Program-made: the position numbers and the translations under genes
The notes under the pieces: generated by a model
What the model was told of the DNA's origin: nothing
Databases searched by the model: none
The model's input: the letters and a program-made list of their open reading frames with translations, nothing else
Part shown: positions 36,736-46,100 of the stretch, piece after piece
How the letters are laid out: each line of letters opens with the position of its first letter
Numbering within the stretch: position 1 is the stretch's first letter
DNA from: Flavobacterium pectinovorum
GTDB lineage: Bacteria > Bacteroidota > Bacteroidia > Flavobacteriales > Flavobacteriaceae
Reading direction: 5' to 3'
Length of the DNA stretch: 64,000 bases
NCBI RefSeq assembly: GCF_022802975.1
Contig: NZ_JAFEVZ010000007.1
Coordinates: 202,874 to 266,873, forward strand

Positions 36736-37779
36736 TTAAAATTCCGAAAATCGTTTATCGGTTAAATATTGTGTATCGGTGAGGGTTTTCAAAAAGGCAA
36801 TAATCTGCTTTTTTTCGCTTTGGGACAGTGCTATGCCCAGTTTTCCGTCCTTTTTCAAAAGAGGATCCAATGTCCGGGAATCCACAATCCCCGATTCATA
36901 ATGATTCAGGACAGCTTCAAGGGTGCCAAAACGCCCGTCATGCATATAGGGTGCGGTAACCTCGACATTGCGAAGGCTCTGTACCTTGAACTTGTAATAG
37001 TCAGAGGCTTTTTCAGTTACTTTATAACGTCCAACGTCATTCACTTTTGGGTTGACTGCCAGCCCGTTATTGCGAAAGGAGTTGTCGGTCATTAAATCCG
37101 TTGCATGGCAGGAAGCGCAGTTGGTCTTGAAAAGCTCGTATCCTGAGGATTCATCAGCGGTCAGGATGCCCCCGGCTTCACTTCGCCTGAACTTATCGAA
37201 TTTTGAATTGGAGGATACCATCATGACCATGAACTGCGAGAGTGCCTTGAGCATGTTCTCAGTAGTAATGGCTTTATCTTCAAAAGCCTGCGAGAAAAGT
37301 TTCTGGTATTCCTTATCGCCTTTCATCATGGCCAGGATTGCATTAAGGTCCCCATTCATTTCAATTATACTGGTCAGGGGAATAATGGGCTGCAGATCCA
37401 GATTATCAGCTGTCCCGTCATACATGAAAATGGGCTGAAATGCCATATTTTGAATCGGCGGCGCATTACGCGTGCCTGTTGCGTTATCCACGCCGTGGCT
37501 TACCGTATGCCCGTGATGGGTAAAGGCATTGGCCTGCAGGTGGCAGAAACCGCACGATACCAATCCATCTGAAGCCAGTCTTCCATCGTAGAAAAGTTTT
37601 TTTCCTAATTCAAAACCTTTTTCAGTGGGTTTGTTTCCTTCGATGTTATAGGCAGCAGAAGGAAAGTTAGAGGGTATCGTAAAATCCAGCGGAACATTGA
37701 CATACTGTTTTTCTTCACTATCAGAACAGCTAATCAAAAGGGGAACCACTAAACAAAGAAAATATCTTAATTTCAACAT
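36736..37779 (-). CDS. MbnH-like diheme cytochrome c peroxidase family protein, copy 2
   Basis: About 347 residues from the ATG at 37779; the frame extends further up but the 37779 start gives the lipoprotein signal FLCLVVPLLISC. Heme motifs are CGFCHLQANAFTHHGHTVSHG and NCASCHATDLMTDNSFRNNG, given here in parts: CGFCHLQANAFTHHGHTVSH and NCASCHATDLMTD. RNAPPIQNMAF, KFKVQSLRNVEVTAPYMHDG and LDPLLKKDGKLGIALS follow the family. The HTVSHGVDN stretch after heme 1 is shared with copy 3. It sits between two MbnP genes, downstream of copy 2 of MbnP. Confidence 0.88.
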   Translation of the reverse strand: MLKLRYFLCLVVPLLISCSDSEEKQYVNVPLDFTIPSNFPSAAYNIEGNKPTEKGFELGKKLFYDGRLASDGLVSCGFCHLQANAFTHHGHTVSHGVDNATGTRNAPPIQNMAFQPIFMYDGTADNLDLQPIIPLTSIIEMNGDLNAILAMMKGDKEYQKLFSQAFEDKAITTENMLKALSQFMVMMVSSNSKFDKFRRSEAGGILTADESSGYELFKTNCASCHATDLMTDNSFRNNGLAVNPKVNDVGRYKVTEKASDYYKFKVQSLRNVEVTAPYMHDGRFGTLEAVLNHYESGIVDSRTLDPLLKKDGKLGIALSQSEKKQIIAFLKTLTDTQYLTDKRFSEF

Positions 37780-37912
37780 ATCTTTAAGTTTAAAAGCAGG
37801 TATCAATTCAGCGTACATCAAAACAGCGGGAACTCCCTGGTCGGCATAAATGCAGCCAGAGGAGGTTTTCCGCGAAAAAATGGTGAATTAATTCCTGGTT
37901 ACTGTTAAGTAT

Positions 37913-38719
37913 TTAGTCGTTGTGCACGTGGTCTATCCTGAACATTTTTGAAATGTTAGTCGTGATTTTGGGCAAAGCTTCCCCGCCCATGATCATAGCA
38001 CCCATTCCCACTTCATTGTAGTCTGACAGCTTTATGGTATTCTCCCCGTCAAGGATTTTATACAGGTCGGCAACGATATGCACAGCGGGCGTAATATTGC
38101 TTCTTACGAGCGCTTTTACAGGCAGGTCCAGCGTTACTTCGGTATAATTATACGCGCCTCCGATTTGTCCGGTATGAATCATAAAGGAAGAGGGAGAGTC
38201 CACTGTCGGGGAAGTAAAAGTGCCTTCGAAAGCGAGATATTTATAACCCGCCGACCAGCTCCAGAGTAAATCTTTGGCCTGAGCCCTGGCAAGAAAATCA
38301 CCCTGGCCGGCAGCGCCTAACTGCCACTGTTCCTTATCGACTCCAATTCCAAATTTTACTTTGGTATAATCGCCGGCCGGAACATCAGTAAGGTCAAACT
38401 GATAGCCAGACGCAGGATCATCTTCATCGGCTATAAAATAGCTTTTCATCTTTGGATAGGTAAAAACAGTCCCGTCGGATTTGGTCAGTACAATATTGCT
38501 TACGATGTAGCGCACCACATTTACCTTGAGTTTTTCATTATGTGCCGTCGTATTGGTCTGTGTGTCCAGAATAAGGTCATTACCGTTAAAGGAATTATCA
38601 AACTTGAGTCCTATTTTTCCCGTTTCGCCTGTTGTATCGGTCTGGTCCTGATCACTTGAACATGAGGTAATAAAAGCGCATAAGGCTACTATTACCGCTT
38701 TGTATAGTATCTTTTTCAT
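37913..38719 (-). CDS. MbnP-like copper-binding protein, copy 2
   Basis: 268 residues, lipoprotein signal ending AFITSC. Core: VNVVRYIVSNIVLTKSDGTV, then FDLTDVPAGDYTKVKFGIGV and the Trp segment LLWSWSAGYKYLAFEGTF, with the W-x-W pattern typical of MbnP. The C-terminal part IHTGQIGGAYNYTEVTLDLP and the final His-containing tail (RIDHVHND) are also notable. The gene is followed by the MbnH copy 2 after about 130 bp and preceded by small exported protein copy B. Confidence 0.87.
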   Translation of the reverse strand: MKKILYKAVIVALCAFITSCSSDQDQTDTTGETGKIGLKFDNSFNGNDLILDTQTNTTAHNEKLKVNVVRYIVSNIVLTKSDGTVFTYPKMKSYFIADEDDPASGYQFDLTDVPAGDYTKVKFGIGVDKEQWQLGAAGQGDFLARAQAKDLLWSWSAGYKYLAFEGTFTSPTVDSPSSFMIHTGQIGGAYNYTEVTLDLPVKALVRSNITPAVHIVADLYKILDGENTIKLSDYNEVGMGAMIMGGEALPKITTNISKMFRIDHVHND

Positions 38720-38824
38720 TGGTATTTTATAAAAGTTAAATTAGTTCAGAGCAGGAATGCTCCAATCACTGCGCAAAGCGCAATGAGAATCGTCCCAATA
38801 ATAAATTGGGAAAAGATTTTAAAT

Positions 38825-39202
38825 TTATAAAATACCGGCGGGCGGGCGGAAAGTAAGGGAGGAAACCCCTACAGGGGTGCTGCCTACAAAAGCAAAGGCC
38901 TTTTGGGGCTTATCGTTGACAGGAATGAAAGCAAAGTTTACTTCAGAGAAAATACAGATATAGACAAGCTCTAATTTTTCCTTCAGGCTGTCCTGCATCT
39001 GCTTTTCGTTATCGGAATATTTTTTAAGGCTTTTCTGGAGTTCACAACGGCCGTTACAGGAATTAAAAATCTGCTTGCGCTGTACGCAGATGGTTCTGGC
39101 AATTTCCTGCTGGTTTATTTTAAAAGAAAGATAAACAAACATGCTTCCCATGGAGGGAAGAAAAATAAGACCACACAGCAATATGATAATATATTTTTTC
39201 AA
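38825..39202 (-). CDS. Small exported three-cysteine protein (CNGxC family), copy B
   Basis: 125 residues, nearly collinear with copy A at 19275: KINQQEIARTICVQR with Cys39, SCNGRCELQKSLKKYSDNEK with Cys49 and Cys53, a charged helix and the final FRPPAGIL. The N-terminal segment up to SMGS is hydrophobic and targets it to or across the inner membrane. It is the first gene of the long minus-strand copper-type unit and lies opposite a divergent AraC gene, the same arrangement as copy A. The function is unknown; fixed cysteines argue for metal or redox chemistry. Confidence 0.78.
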   Translation of the reverse strand: MKKYIIILLCGLIFLPSMGSMFVYLSFKINQQEIARTICVQRKQIFNSCNGRCELQKSLKKYSDNEKQMQDSLKEKLELVYICIFSEVNFAFIPVNDKPQKAFAFVGSTPVGVSSLTFRPPAGIL

Positions 39203-39225
39203 AAATGTTTGTTTGCTTAGAAATG

Positions 39226-39233
39226 CAAAAATA
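39226..39233 (-). promoter_or_regulatory. -7 box of the copper-type operon
   Basis: Minus-strand TATTTTTG fits TAnnTTTG, 23 bp before the start of small exported protein copy B; copy A has its -7 box at the same distance. There is no good TTG, so an activator is likely. Confidence 0.45.
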
Positions 39234-39431
39234 CACTAATTTTGTTTTTATTCTGAAGAAACTTCTTGTTTTATTAAACAAAAAACACTCCGGGCCCTGC
39301 TGCATCGATTAAACGAAAAGCAAAATTACAAGGCCGTTAGAGGTTTTAGTTTTAAACTGCATAACACAAGACTGTTTTTTGCAGCGGTCAGATAAACGAT
39401 TCAAATTAAATTTTATCTTTACAAAAAAGCA

Positions 39432-40319
39432 TTGAAAGAAAACATTAAGAAAAACTCCATTAACGATATCCTTGAAGCATTAGGCGACACGCCTCAGGGG
39501 GACGAGCTCTATATCTACATCAGTAAGGAAAATATCCACGAAAACCCTTTTCCCTATCCTTTCCGCTCGGACAGCTACACCATTATGTTCATATTGTCAG
39601 GGAGTGCCAAAATCCAGTTCAATTTAATGCAGTACAATCTCCAGCCCAATGATATTGTGCTTATTTCACCCCATACGGTAACCCATATCATTGAAATCGA
39701 AAGCAGCATGTCCCTTATTGGAATTACTTTCACGCTGAATTTTGCATTAAGCCATAGCCTTAACCGCAATGATGTAAATGCTTTTGAGTTTTTTGCTTCA
39801 AAAAATGCCCTGAACCTAAAATTGAAAAAAGAGGAAATAGACGGTCTTGTCAAACTAACCCATCTGCTGCATGAAAAGAATACAGCTGTAAGTGCATTTT
39901 ATGGCAAGGAACTTTTAATGCACAGTTTCAATTTGTTAATGTACCAGGTTGCCGCCATATACAGGGAAAGGTATGATGAGATCATCACTAAAATGACTCG
40001 TAAGGAAGAACTCACTTCCAAATTTATAAAACTGCTGGAGGAAAATTTTAAAAAGGAAAGAAAGGTGCAGTTCTATTCCGAAAACCTGAACATGACTGCA
40101 GGAAACCTCTCCAAGGTGCTCAAGGAGGTATCAGGGAGGACAACTGGGGAACTCATAGATGCAGCCATTATAACCGAAGCCTGCATTCTGCTGGCCAATC
40201 CGGCATTAAGCATTTCCCAAATATCGGACGAACTGAATTTCAGCGACCAGTCTTTCTTTGGCAAGTTTTTCAAAAAGCATATCCATTTATCTCCTTCAGA
40301 ATACAGGAGAAAAACATAA
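39432..40319 (+). CDS. AraC family transcriptional regulator, TTG start
   Basis: 295 residues. No ATG exists between the upstream in-frame stop and residue 50, so TTG at 39432 is the probable initiator. Cupin-like N-terminus: DSYTIMFILSGSAKIQFNLM and LQPNDIVLISPHTVTHIIEI. The DNA-binding domain has YSENLNMTAGNLSKVLKEVS for HTH1 and ISQISDELNFSDQSFFGKFF for HTH2, ending KKHIHLSPSEYRRK. It is divergent from the copper-type operon and is the obvious candidate for its control, but the operator cannot be assigned. Confidence 0.9.
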   Translation: MKENIKKNSINDILEALGDTPQGDELYIYISKENIHENPFPYPFRSDSYTIMFILSGSAKIQFNLMQYNLQPNDIVLISPHTVTHIIEIESSMSLIGITFTLNFALSHSLNRNDVNAFEFFASKNALNLKLKKEEIDGLVKLTHLLHEKNTAVSAFYGKELLMHSFNLLMYQVAAIYRERYDEIITKMTRKEELTSKFIKLLEENFKKERKVQFYSENLNMTAGNLSKVLKEVSGRTTGELIDAAIITEACILLANPALSISQISDELNFSDQSFFGKFFKKHIHLSPSEYRRKT

Positions 40320-40426
40320 AATGTTTTTACTGGGTACCGCCTTTAAAAATGACACTACTGCACAACCGGTTTTCCTCGTGCCCGAAAGTCTATCCAAGAA
40401 AAGAGGCACAGCAATCCACATATGCT

Positions 40427-40897
40427 TTACTGCCCATCTTTATTATTGTTCCCATGCTGATCCACACTTTCAAAAACAAATCCATCAGCATTAAATTCTA
40501 TGGGGATTTCAGGCATAAAGTATGAAATTCCCATGTAACTTGCCACAACCCCCTCACCCTGTATCAATTTACCGTTTCTCTGCAGGAAAATGACCGGGCT
40601 TATGGCCTTGCTTCCGCCATAGCTGATGTACCGAAATTTTCCCCTGAGGGTGTCCCCAGATATCTGTCCTTCCACAGCTCCAGAATCTTTCATGGACCTG
40701 CTGCCGTAATAAACTTCATAGCTGCCGTAAAATCTCTTCTCATAAACTGTAATCTGCAGAAATGCAGTGTCCCTTCCTCTTACCGCCGTGTAAAAAGTTT
40801 TTTTCTGCTTTACATTATCGCAGCCGGTTATTAAAATCAAAAGAGCAAGCATGCAGATCCAATGAAAATGATGTTTGAATACTTGAAATTTTATCAT
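40427..40897 (-). CDS. Lipoprotein of unknown function
   Basis: 156 residues with the lipobox LLILITGC at about residue 26. The body is mostly beta-structure: AFLQITVYEKRFYGSYEVYY, GAVEGQISGDTLRGKFRYIS and PVIFLQRNGKLIQGEGVVAS. The sequence after that ends in an Asn/Lys-rich tail. I do not recognise a named family, though the G-x-I-x-G-D-T-L-x-G pattern occurs in small Bacteroidota lipoproteins. It lies 44 bp downstream of the phospholipase gene. Confidence 0.7.
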   Translation of the reverse strand: MIKFQVFKHHFHWICMLALLILITGCDNVKQKKTFYTAVRGRDTAFLQITVYEKRFYGSYEVYYGSRSMKDSGAVEGQISGDTLRGKFRYISYGGSKAISPVIFLQRNGKLIQGEGVVASYMGISYFMPEIPIEFNADGFVFESVDQHGNNNKDGQ

Positions 40898-40941
40898 GAT
40901 ATTTTAAAAATTATATGTTACTTATTAAGAACAATGCAGGA

Positions 40942-41748
40942 TCAGTAGAAGCGATAAAATGTTGGCTTGATAATGAAGCCTACCCTGAGCATGCCCCTTT
41001 CTGACTTAAAATCAATAAGGCTCTCGCTGTACCCCTGCCACCACTGCAGGGTTATCAGCTGATTGGCTTTTCTGGAAATACGGTAGCTGACACCGGTATT
41101 TACGCTTCCTTTAAAATCCCAGTCGGCCCCCTTTCTCAGGGTCAGGTCAAAAAACAGCCTGTCTTTCCCCAGCACCCATTGGAGGTGTCCTTCTCCATAG
41201 CCGATATATCTGGGCAGAGAGGGATTGTTGTCAATCAGAAAAGGCATCCATGCCTTAAGGCTGAGAATCAGCCTGGGTGAAAATATCCTTGTAAAGCCCA
41301 AAGAGACCGTATTAAGGCTTCGGGAATAAATACTGTCCCTCCCATTGGATTCATGCTCAAGGCCCAGTATCAGCACTCCAAAAAAACGTTTATCCTTAAA
41401 TACCGGTTTGAGCATCATCAGACCAGGATTATAATTGCTTTCTTCAAACGGGCTTGATGCCTTGTATACCTTCCAGAATGATTTCTGGGTATAAGTCAGG
41501 TACGGATAAAAACCGCCGGAAGGCCTATTGGATAAGCGCTGTTTAAAACTGAACTGGAATTTTGCATCCATGGTGTTTCTGGACGGTGTTTCTCCAAGAT
41601 GAACCCCTGTTACAAAATAATTGTCTTTATATATGGAAAATGCAGGGAGTCCGGTAATTATTTTCTCGATAGAATCCTTGTCCATTGGAATTTGTGCATG
41701 AGCGCTTGCGCATAAAATTAACAGCAGAAAAAAACATTTTTGTCTCAT
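40942..41748 (-). CDS. pldA: Outer-membrane phospholipase A (OMPLA-like)
   Basis: 268 residues with a signal peptide ending CASAHAQ. Barrel segments with the OMPLA hallmarks: FYPYLTYTQKSFWKVYKASS, PFEESNYNPGLM, and the catalytic part GLEHESNGRDSIYSRSLN, in which His, Ser (HESNG) and the Asn fit the Asn-His-Ser triad. The enzyme hydrolyses phospholipids that reach the outer leaflet after membrane damage. It precedes a lipoprotein on the same strand and follows the RND operon. Confidence 0.88.
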   Translation of the reverse strand: MRQKCFFLLLILCASAHAQIPMDKDSIEKIITGLPAFSIYKDNYFVTGVHLGETPSRNTMDAKFQFSFKQRLSNRPSGGFYPYLTYTQKSFWKVYKASSPFEESNYNPGLMMLKPVFKDKRFFGVLILGLEHESNGRDSIYSRSLNTVSLGFTRIFSPRLILSLKAWMPFLIDNNPSLPRYIGYGEGHLQWVLGKDRLFFDLTLRKGADWDFKGSVNTGVSYRISRKANQLITLQWWQGYSESLIDFKSERGMLRVGFIIKPTFYRFY

Positions 41749-41824
41749 CTCCAGACCAGATTAATTGCCAGGGAAAAGCACTGCTCCTGAGCAGGCAGAT
41801 CATTATTTTGTTTTTTAAACATCA

Positions 41825-43096
41825 TTAATATTCCCCGATTGCTTTTTTGTAGGCAGCTTCTGCAATTCTGCATCCCGTCTTTGAATCAATAAGATCCGAA
41901 TATGCCTTCTGCCAGAGCACCTGTGCTTCTAAAACATCTTCCCCCAATACTGTTCCCGCATTAAAACGGTCCTGATTTAACCGCAGATTCTCCTGGGACT
42001 GCTGCAGTGATTTATTACTCAGTTCGATTTGTACGACAGACTGGTTGAGCATCAGCCAGGCATTCTGGATCTCGATAGCCAGCAATTCCTTTGTCTGCTC
42101 CAATTCAATTTTTCTTGCTTCAGTCTGAAATCCCTGTTCCTTGACTTTCTGCTTTCTTGCTCCCCAGTCAAGTATTGGAACTGAGAGTGTGACCAGACCG
42201 ACAAAAGCAGTCATATCATCACTCCCATCAGAAAAATTGATTTTTTTTCCATAAGAAGCCAGACCGTTTGCACTTACTGCCAATGTTGGTTTTTGGTCAC
42301 CTTGAAGCAATTCCCCTTTATACTGCTGGATTTCAACTGCCTTATTGAGCATGCCGATTTCCGGGCGCCTTTCCACTGCTGTTTTGATATCTGACTGTCT
42401 TACCAGCGCCGCCTCATCGCCCAAATCCCCTTTAATATCAAAATTCGTATCATACAGCCCTGTAATCTGTGTCAGATTCAATTTGGCCATCGCCAGTCCG
42501 TCATTTGCCTTTGTCAAATCCAGTATCGCCTGGTTCTGCTGCACCTCCACCTTGAGAAGGTCATTTTTGTAAATAAGCCCTGCATCAAAAGAATTCTGAA
42601 GATCTTTTTTCAGCGCATTTAAAAGTTTCAGGTATTGCTGCGCCAGAGCCGTTTTTTCTTTTAAACTGACCACCTGCCAAAAAGCCGTTTCAGCACTCAG
42701 CATCACCTCATCTTCAGTGAGCTCTTTCTGGGAGGTCTGCAGATCAACTGCAGAACCTGTCATTTTTTTTGCGGTCTGAATTTTGTTCCCTGCGTAAATA
42801 ACCTGCGTCAATGCCAAAGATCCGTTTGCACTGTATTCGGGAAGCAGTGTTTTAAAAGGATCCGAAAGATAAAGACCAAAAACGCTGGCATCAACTGTCG
42901 GTTTTGAGGCCGCTTTTGCCGATGCATTGGCTGCTTTTGAGGCATTGATATCGCTTTGGGCTTTTTTGAGCCTCTTATTGTTCTCCAAAGCCCTGCTTTT
43001 TACTTCCTGCAGTGAAAGCTGCTGCTGGGCGTGAATATATCCTGATGCTAAGATCAGTAAGACTAATACAAATATTTTTTTTTGTTTTCTTTTCAT
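41825..43096 (-). CDS. TolC family outer-membrane efflux protein
   Basis: 423 residues. Signal peptide near LVLLILASGYIHAQ. Long coiled-coil helices typical of TolC: LQEVKSRALENNKRLKKAQS at the start, KTALAQQYLKLLNALKKDLQ, and near the end IQNAWLMLNQSVVQIELSNK followed by QENLRLNQDRFNAGTVLGED. It is the third gene of an RND operon, 79 bp after the pump gene. The FNAGT/VLGEDVL motif marks the second repeat of the channel. Confidence 0.93.
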   Translation of the reverse strand: MKRKQKKIFVLVLLILASGYIHAQQQLSLQEVKSRALENNKRLKKAQSDINASKAANASAKAASKPTVDASVFGLYLSDPFKTLLPEYSANGSLALTQVIYAGNKIQTAKKMTGSAVDLQTSQKELTEDEVMLSAETAFWQVVSLKEKTALAQQYLKLLNALKKDLQNSFDAGLIYKNDLLKVEVQQNQAILDLTKANDGLAMAKLNLTQITGLYDTNFDIKGDLGDEAALVRQSDIKTAVERRPEIGMLNKAVEIQQYKGELLQGDQKPTLAVSANGLASYGKKINFSDGSDDMTAFVGLVTLSVPILDWGARKQKVKEQGFQTEARKIELEQTKELLAIEIQNAWLMLNQSVVQIELSNKSLQQSQENLRLNQDRFNAGTVLGEDVLEAQVLWQKAYSDLIDSKTGCRIAEAAYKKAIGEY

Positions 43097-43175
43097 CTCT
43101 ATTGCTTTTTAATGCTTTCCTGCTGTATGCTGATTCTCAGTTCCGATCCAGCAGGAAGCTCAACTTTTATATTTA

Positions 43176-46100
43176 TCAGTGCGCCGGCTTATACATTACC
43201 TCATCTTCACCGTCAGGCTGCTGCTCAGGCGCTTCATCGGGAATTATGGGATTATTCAAAAATTTGTAATACATCACCGGAACTACAAACAGGGTGAGTA
43301 TCATTGAGAAGATCAGTCCAAAAGCCAGCACGCTTCCCAGCGGTGCCCACATAGGCGACTTTCCGGCAATCATCGGCACTACCCCCACTGCTGCTGCTGC
43401 TGAAGTAAGAAAAATAGGCCTCATTCTTCTTTTTGCCGCCGCTATTGCCGCTGCTTTATGTTTGTAGCCATGATCCCTGATCAGCTCATCGGCATAATCG
43501 ACCAGTATAATCCCGTTGCGCACCACAATTCCGATCAGGCTTATGATCCCCATAAATCCGGTCATTCCCAGCGGATTTCCTGTTACAAGAAGCCCTAAAA
43601 AGGCCCCGAAGAGGCTCAGCAGGAATGTGCAGAGCACAATGAGCGATTTTCCAAGACTCTTAAACTGAAAGAGCAGTGTCAGAAAAATCAGAATAAGGCT
43701 TACTCCGAGAGATACTCCCATACGCGGTGCATTTTCACCGCTTGACTCTGCATCCCCCCCGTATTGTATGGTGGTTCCCGGCGGAAGCTTAAGGGCCTCT
43801 ATTTCGGGCTGGATTTCCTGAAGAATCCGGGACGGCTTTCTGCCTAACTGTGCCTCGGAATACACACTGAGCATTTTCAGTCCGTTTCTTCTGAGCAGCA
43901 TTCCGGTATGCCATTGCGGCTCGAGTGCCGCCACCGCCTTAAGGGGCACTTTTGTCCCATAATGGCTGGTGACATGCAGGTTTTCCAATGCAGAAAGGTC
44001 TTTTCTGCTCTTCTCATCAAAACGAAGAAATATATCCACTGTCTTATCCCCTTCCCATAATGTAGAAATGGAATACCCTTTTAAACCTGCCCCTAAAGTC
44101 TGGGTGATTGCCTGAGTACTTATCCCCAGGCGATTGGCTTTGGGATGGTCTACGTTGAGTTTCACCCCCATGTAGTCGTATTCACTGCTTAAACGGACAT
44201 AATTGACTCCCTGAGTCTTTTCTAAAATATCCTTAATCTGCAGGGCTGTCCGCTTCTGGTCGGTTTCATTCTCACTGATCACCCTGATATCAATCGGAGC
44301 ACCTTCCTGAAAGCTCAGCTGTTTGATTTTCACAGCGCCGTCCTGCATGAATCCTTTTAGTTTCTTTAGATACTCTGCTGCCATTTCGTTGGTGGCATCA
44401 CTATCTTTTGTAGTGATAAAGACCTGCGCAAAATGTTTTCTTGGAGTTTCAGGAGCGTATGAGGTATGGAAACGGGGGGAACTCATCCCGATAAAACTCG
44501 TGACATCCACAACACGTTTATCCTGCTTTAATATTTTTTCAAGATCCTTTACTTTTTCTTCGGTTTTTTCCAATGAGGTGCCGTTGGGCATCCAGATTTC
44601 CATATTAAACTGGTTTCGCTCGCTTAAAGGAAAAAACTCTGAATCCACTTTGGTGGCTATGAAAAGCGCGGCCGCCACGGAGAGCACTCCAAGACCAATG
44701 GTTGTTTTTGGGTTTCGAAACGCCGCTTCGACCCCTTTATCAAAAACAGACTGCAGATGATCGAGCAGATTTTTCTTCAGGGGCCTGTCGCTTACTTTGT
44801 GCTTTAGTCCTTTTTTAATAAACACGTAACAGGTGTACGGGGTAAAGAGCAGGGCAACAAGCATTGACACGATCAGAGCAATGGCAACTGTAACAGGCAG
44901 ATAGAACATAAAATCTTTGGCAATGCCATCCATGAAAATGGCCAGGGGCAGGAATGCAAATATGATGGCCAGTGTTGCGGTAAAAATAGGAACCATCAAC
45001 TGCTTGGCTGCCTGCCAGGCGCCGGTCCAGGGCTGCACGCCTTCATCTAGTTTTTCAATATAATTATCCACCACCACTATTGCATTATCCACGACCATTC
45101 CCAGGACGATAATAAGCGCGGCGAGTGTCACCTGATGCAGTTCCACCCCCATCATATTCATAAAAGCAAATGTTATGAGCATTGAAATCGGAGCCGCTGC
45201 CGATGCGACCACCGCGATGCGGAATGGCAGCAGCAGCATGACCACCAAAAGCACTGAGGCAATAGCCAGACCAAATTCCTTCATGAAATGATTGATGCTG
45301 TGCTCCACATCCTTGGGCTGGTTGACAATGGTTTTCATCTTAATGTCGGGCGGGAATGTTTTTTGTATGGCACTGATTTTTGCTTCCACTTCCTGGCCAA
45401 ATGCCACAATATTGTTTCCCGGCAGCATATCTACCGACAATACCATTGCTTTTTCTTCGCCGATCCGCACAAATGATGACTTTTCTTCAAAACGTCTTTC
45501 AATCCGGGCGACATCTTTCAAGCGAACTACGGTTCCTGAAGGGGTGGTGTACACGATCTGGGAGGCTATATCATTCTCATCCTTGTAGCGGCTGTTGGTG
45601 TAAACAGGCACAATATTATTTGATCCCATAGAAACCTCCCCTGTATATCCGGTGATATTCTGGCGCTGCAGGACTGCCATCAGTGCGCCTGCATCTAAAC
45701 CATACTGCTGGAGTCTTCTGTCATCTATCTTAACATAAATCTGCTGGCGCTGGCCTCCTGAACGATTGATTTTAGAGACCATAGGAATCACTTTGAGCCC
45801 GTCTTCAAGTTTGTCCAGATATTTTTCAATCTCGGCATAAGAACGCTCCTTTGATGATACTGAAATAATCATGGCTGTTACATCTGCAAAATTGCTGTTG
45901 ATAAACGGGCCTATTACACCCTGTGGAAGTTTGGAGCGAAGATTGGCATCCATATCAAGCTGCAGGGTATGCCAGAACTTTTTGCGGTCCTGCACTGTAG
46001 TATAAATTTCAGTTGTTATAAAAACCTGCCCTTCACGAACCTCGGACTTCACTTTTTTCTTCTTGATTTCCTCAAATGAAAACAAGTACTGTTCTATTTT

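Noticed and set aside
38740..38815. Hydrophobic frame after small exported protein copy B (minus strand)
   Set aside because: It encodes a membrane-like stretch but has no start codon; T-rich DNA easily gives such sequences, as after copy A.
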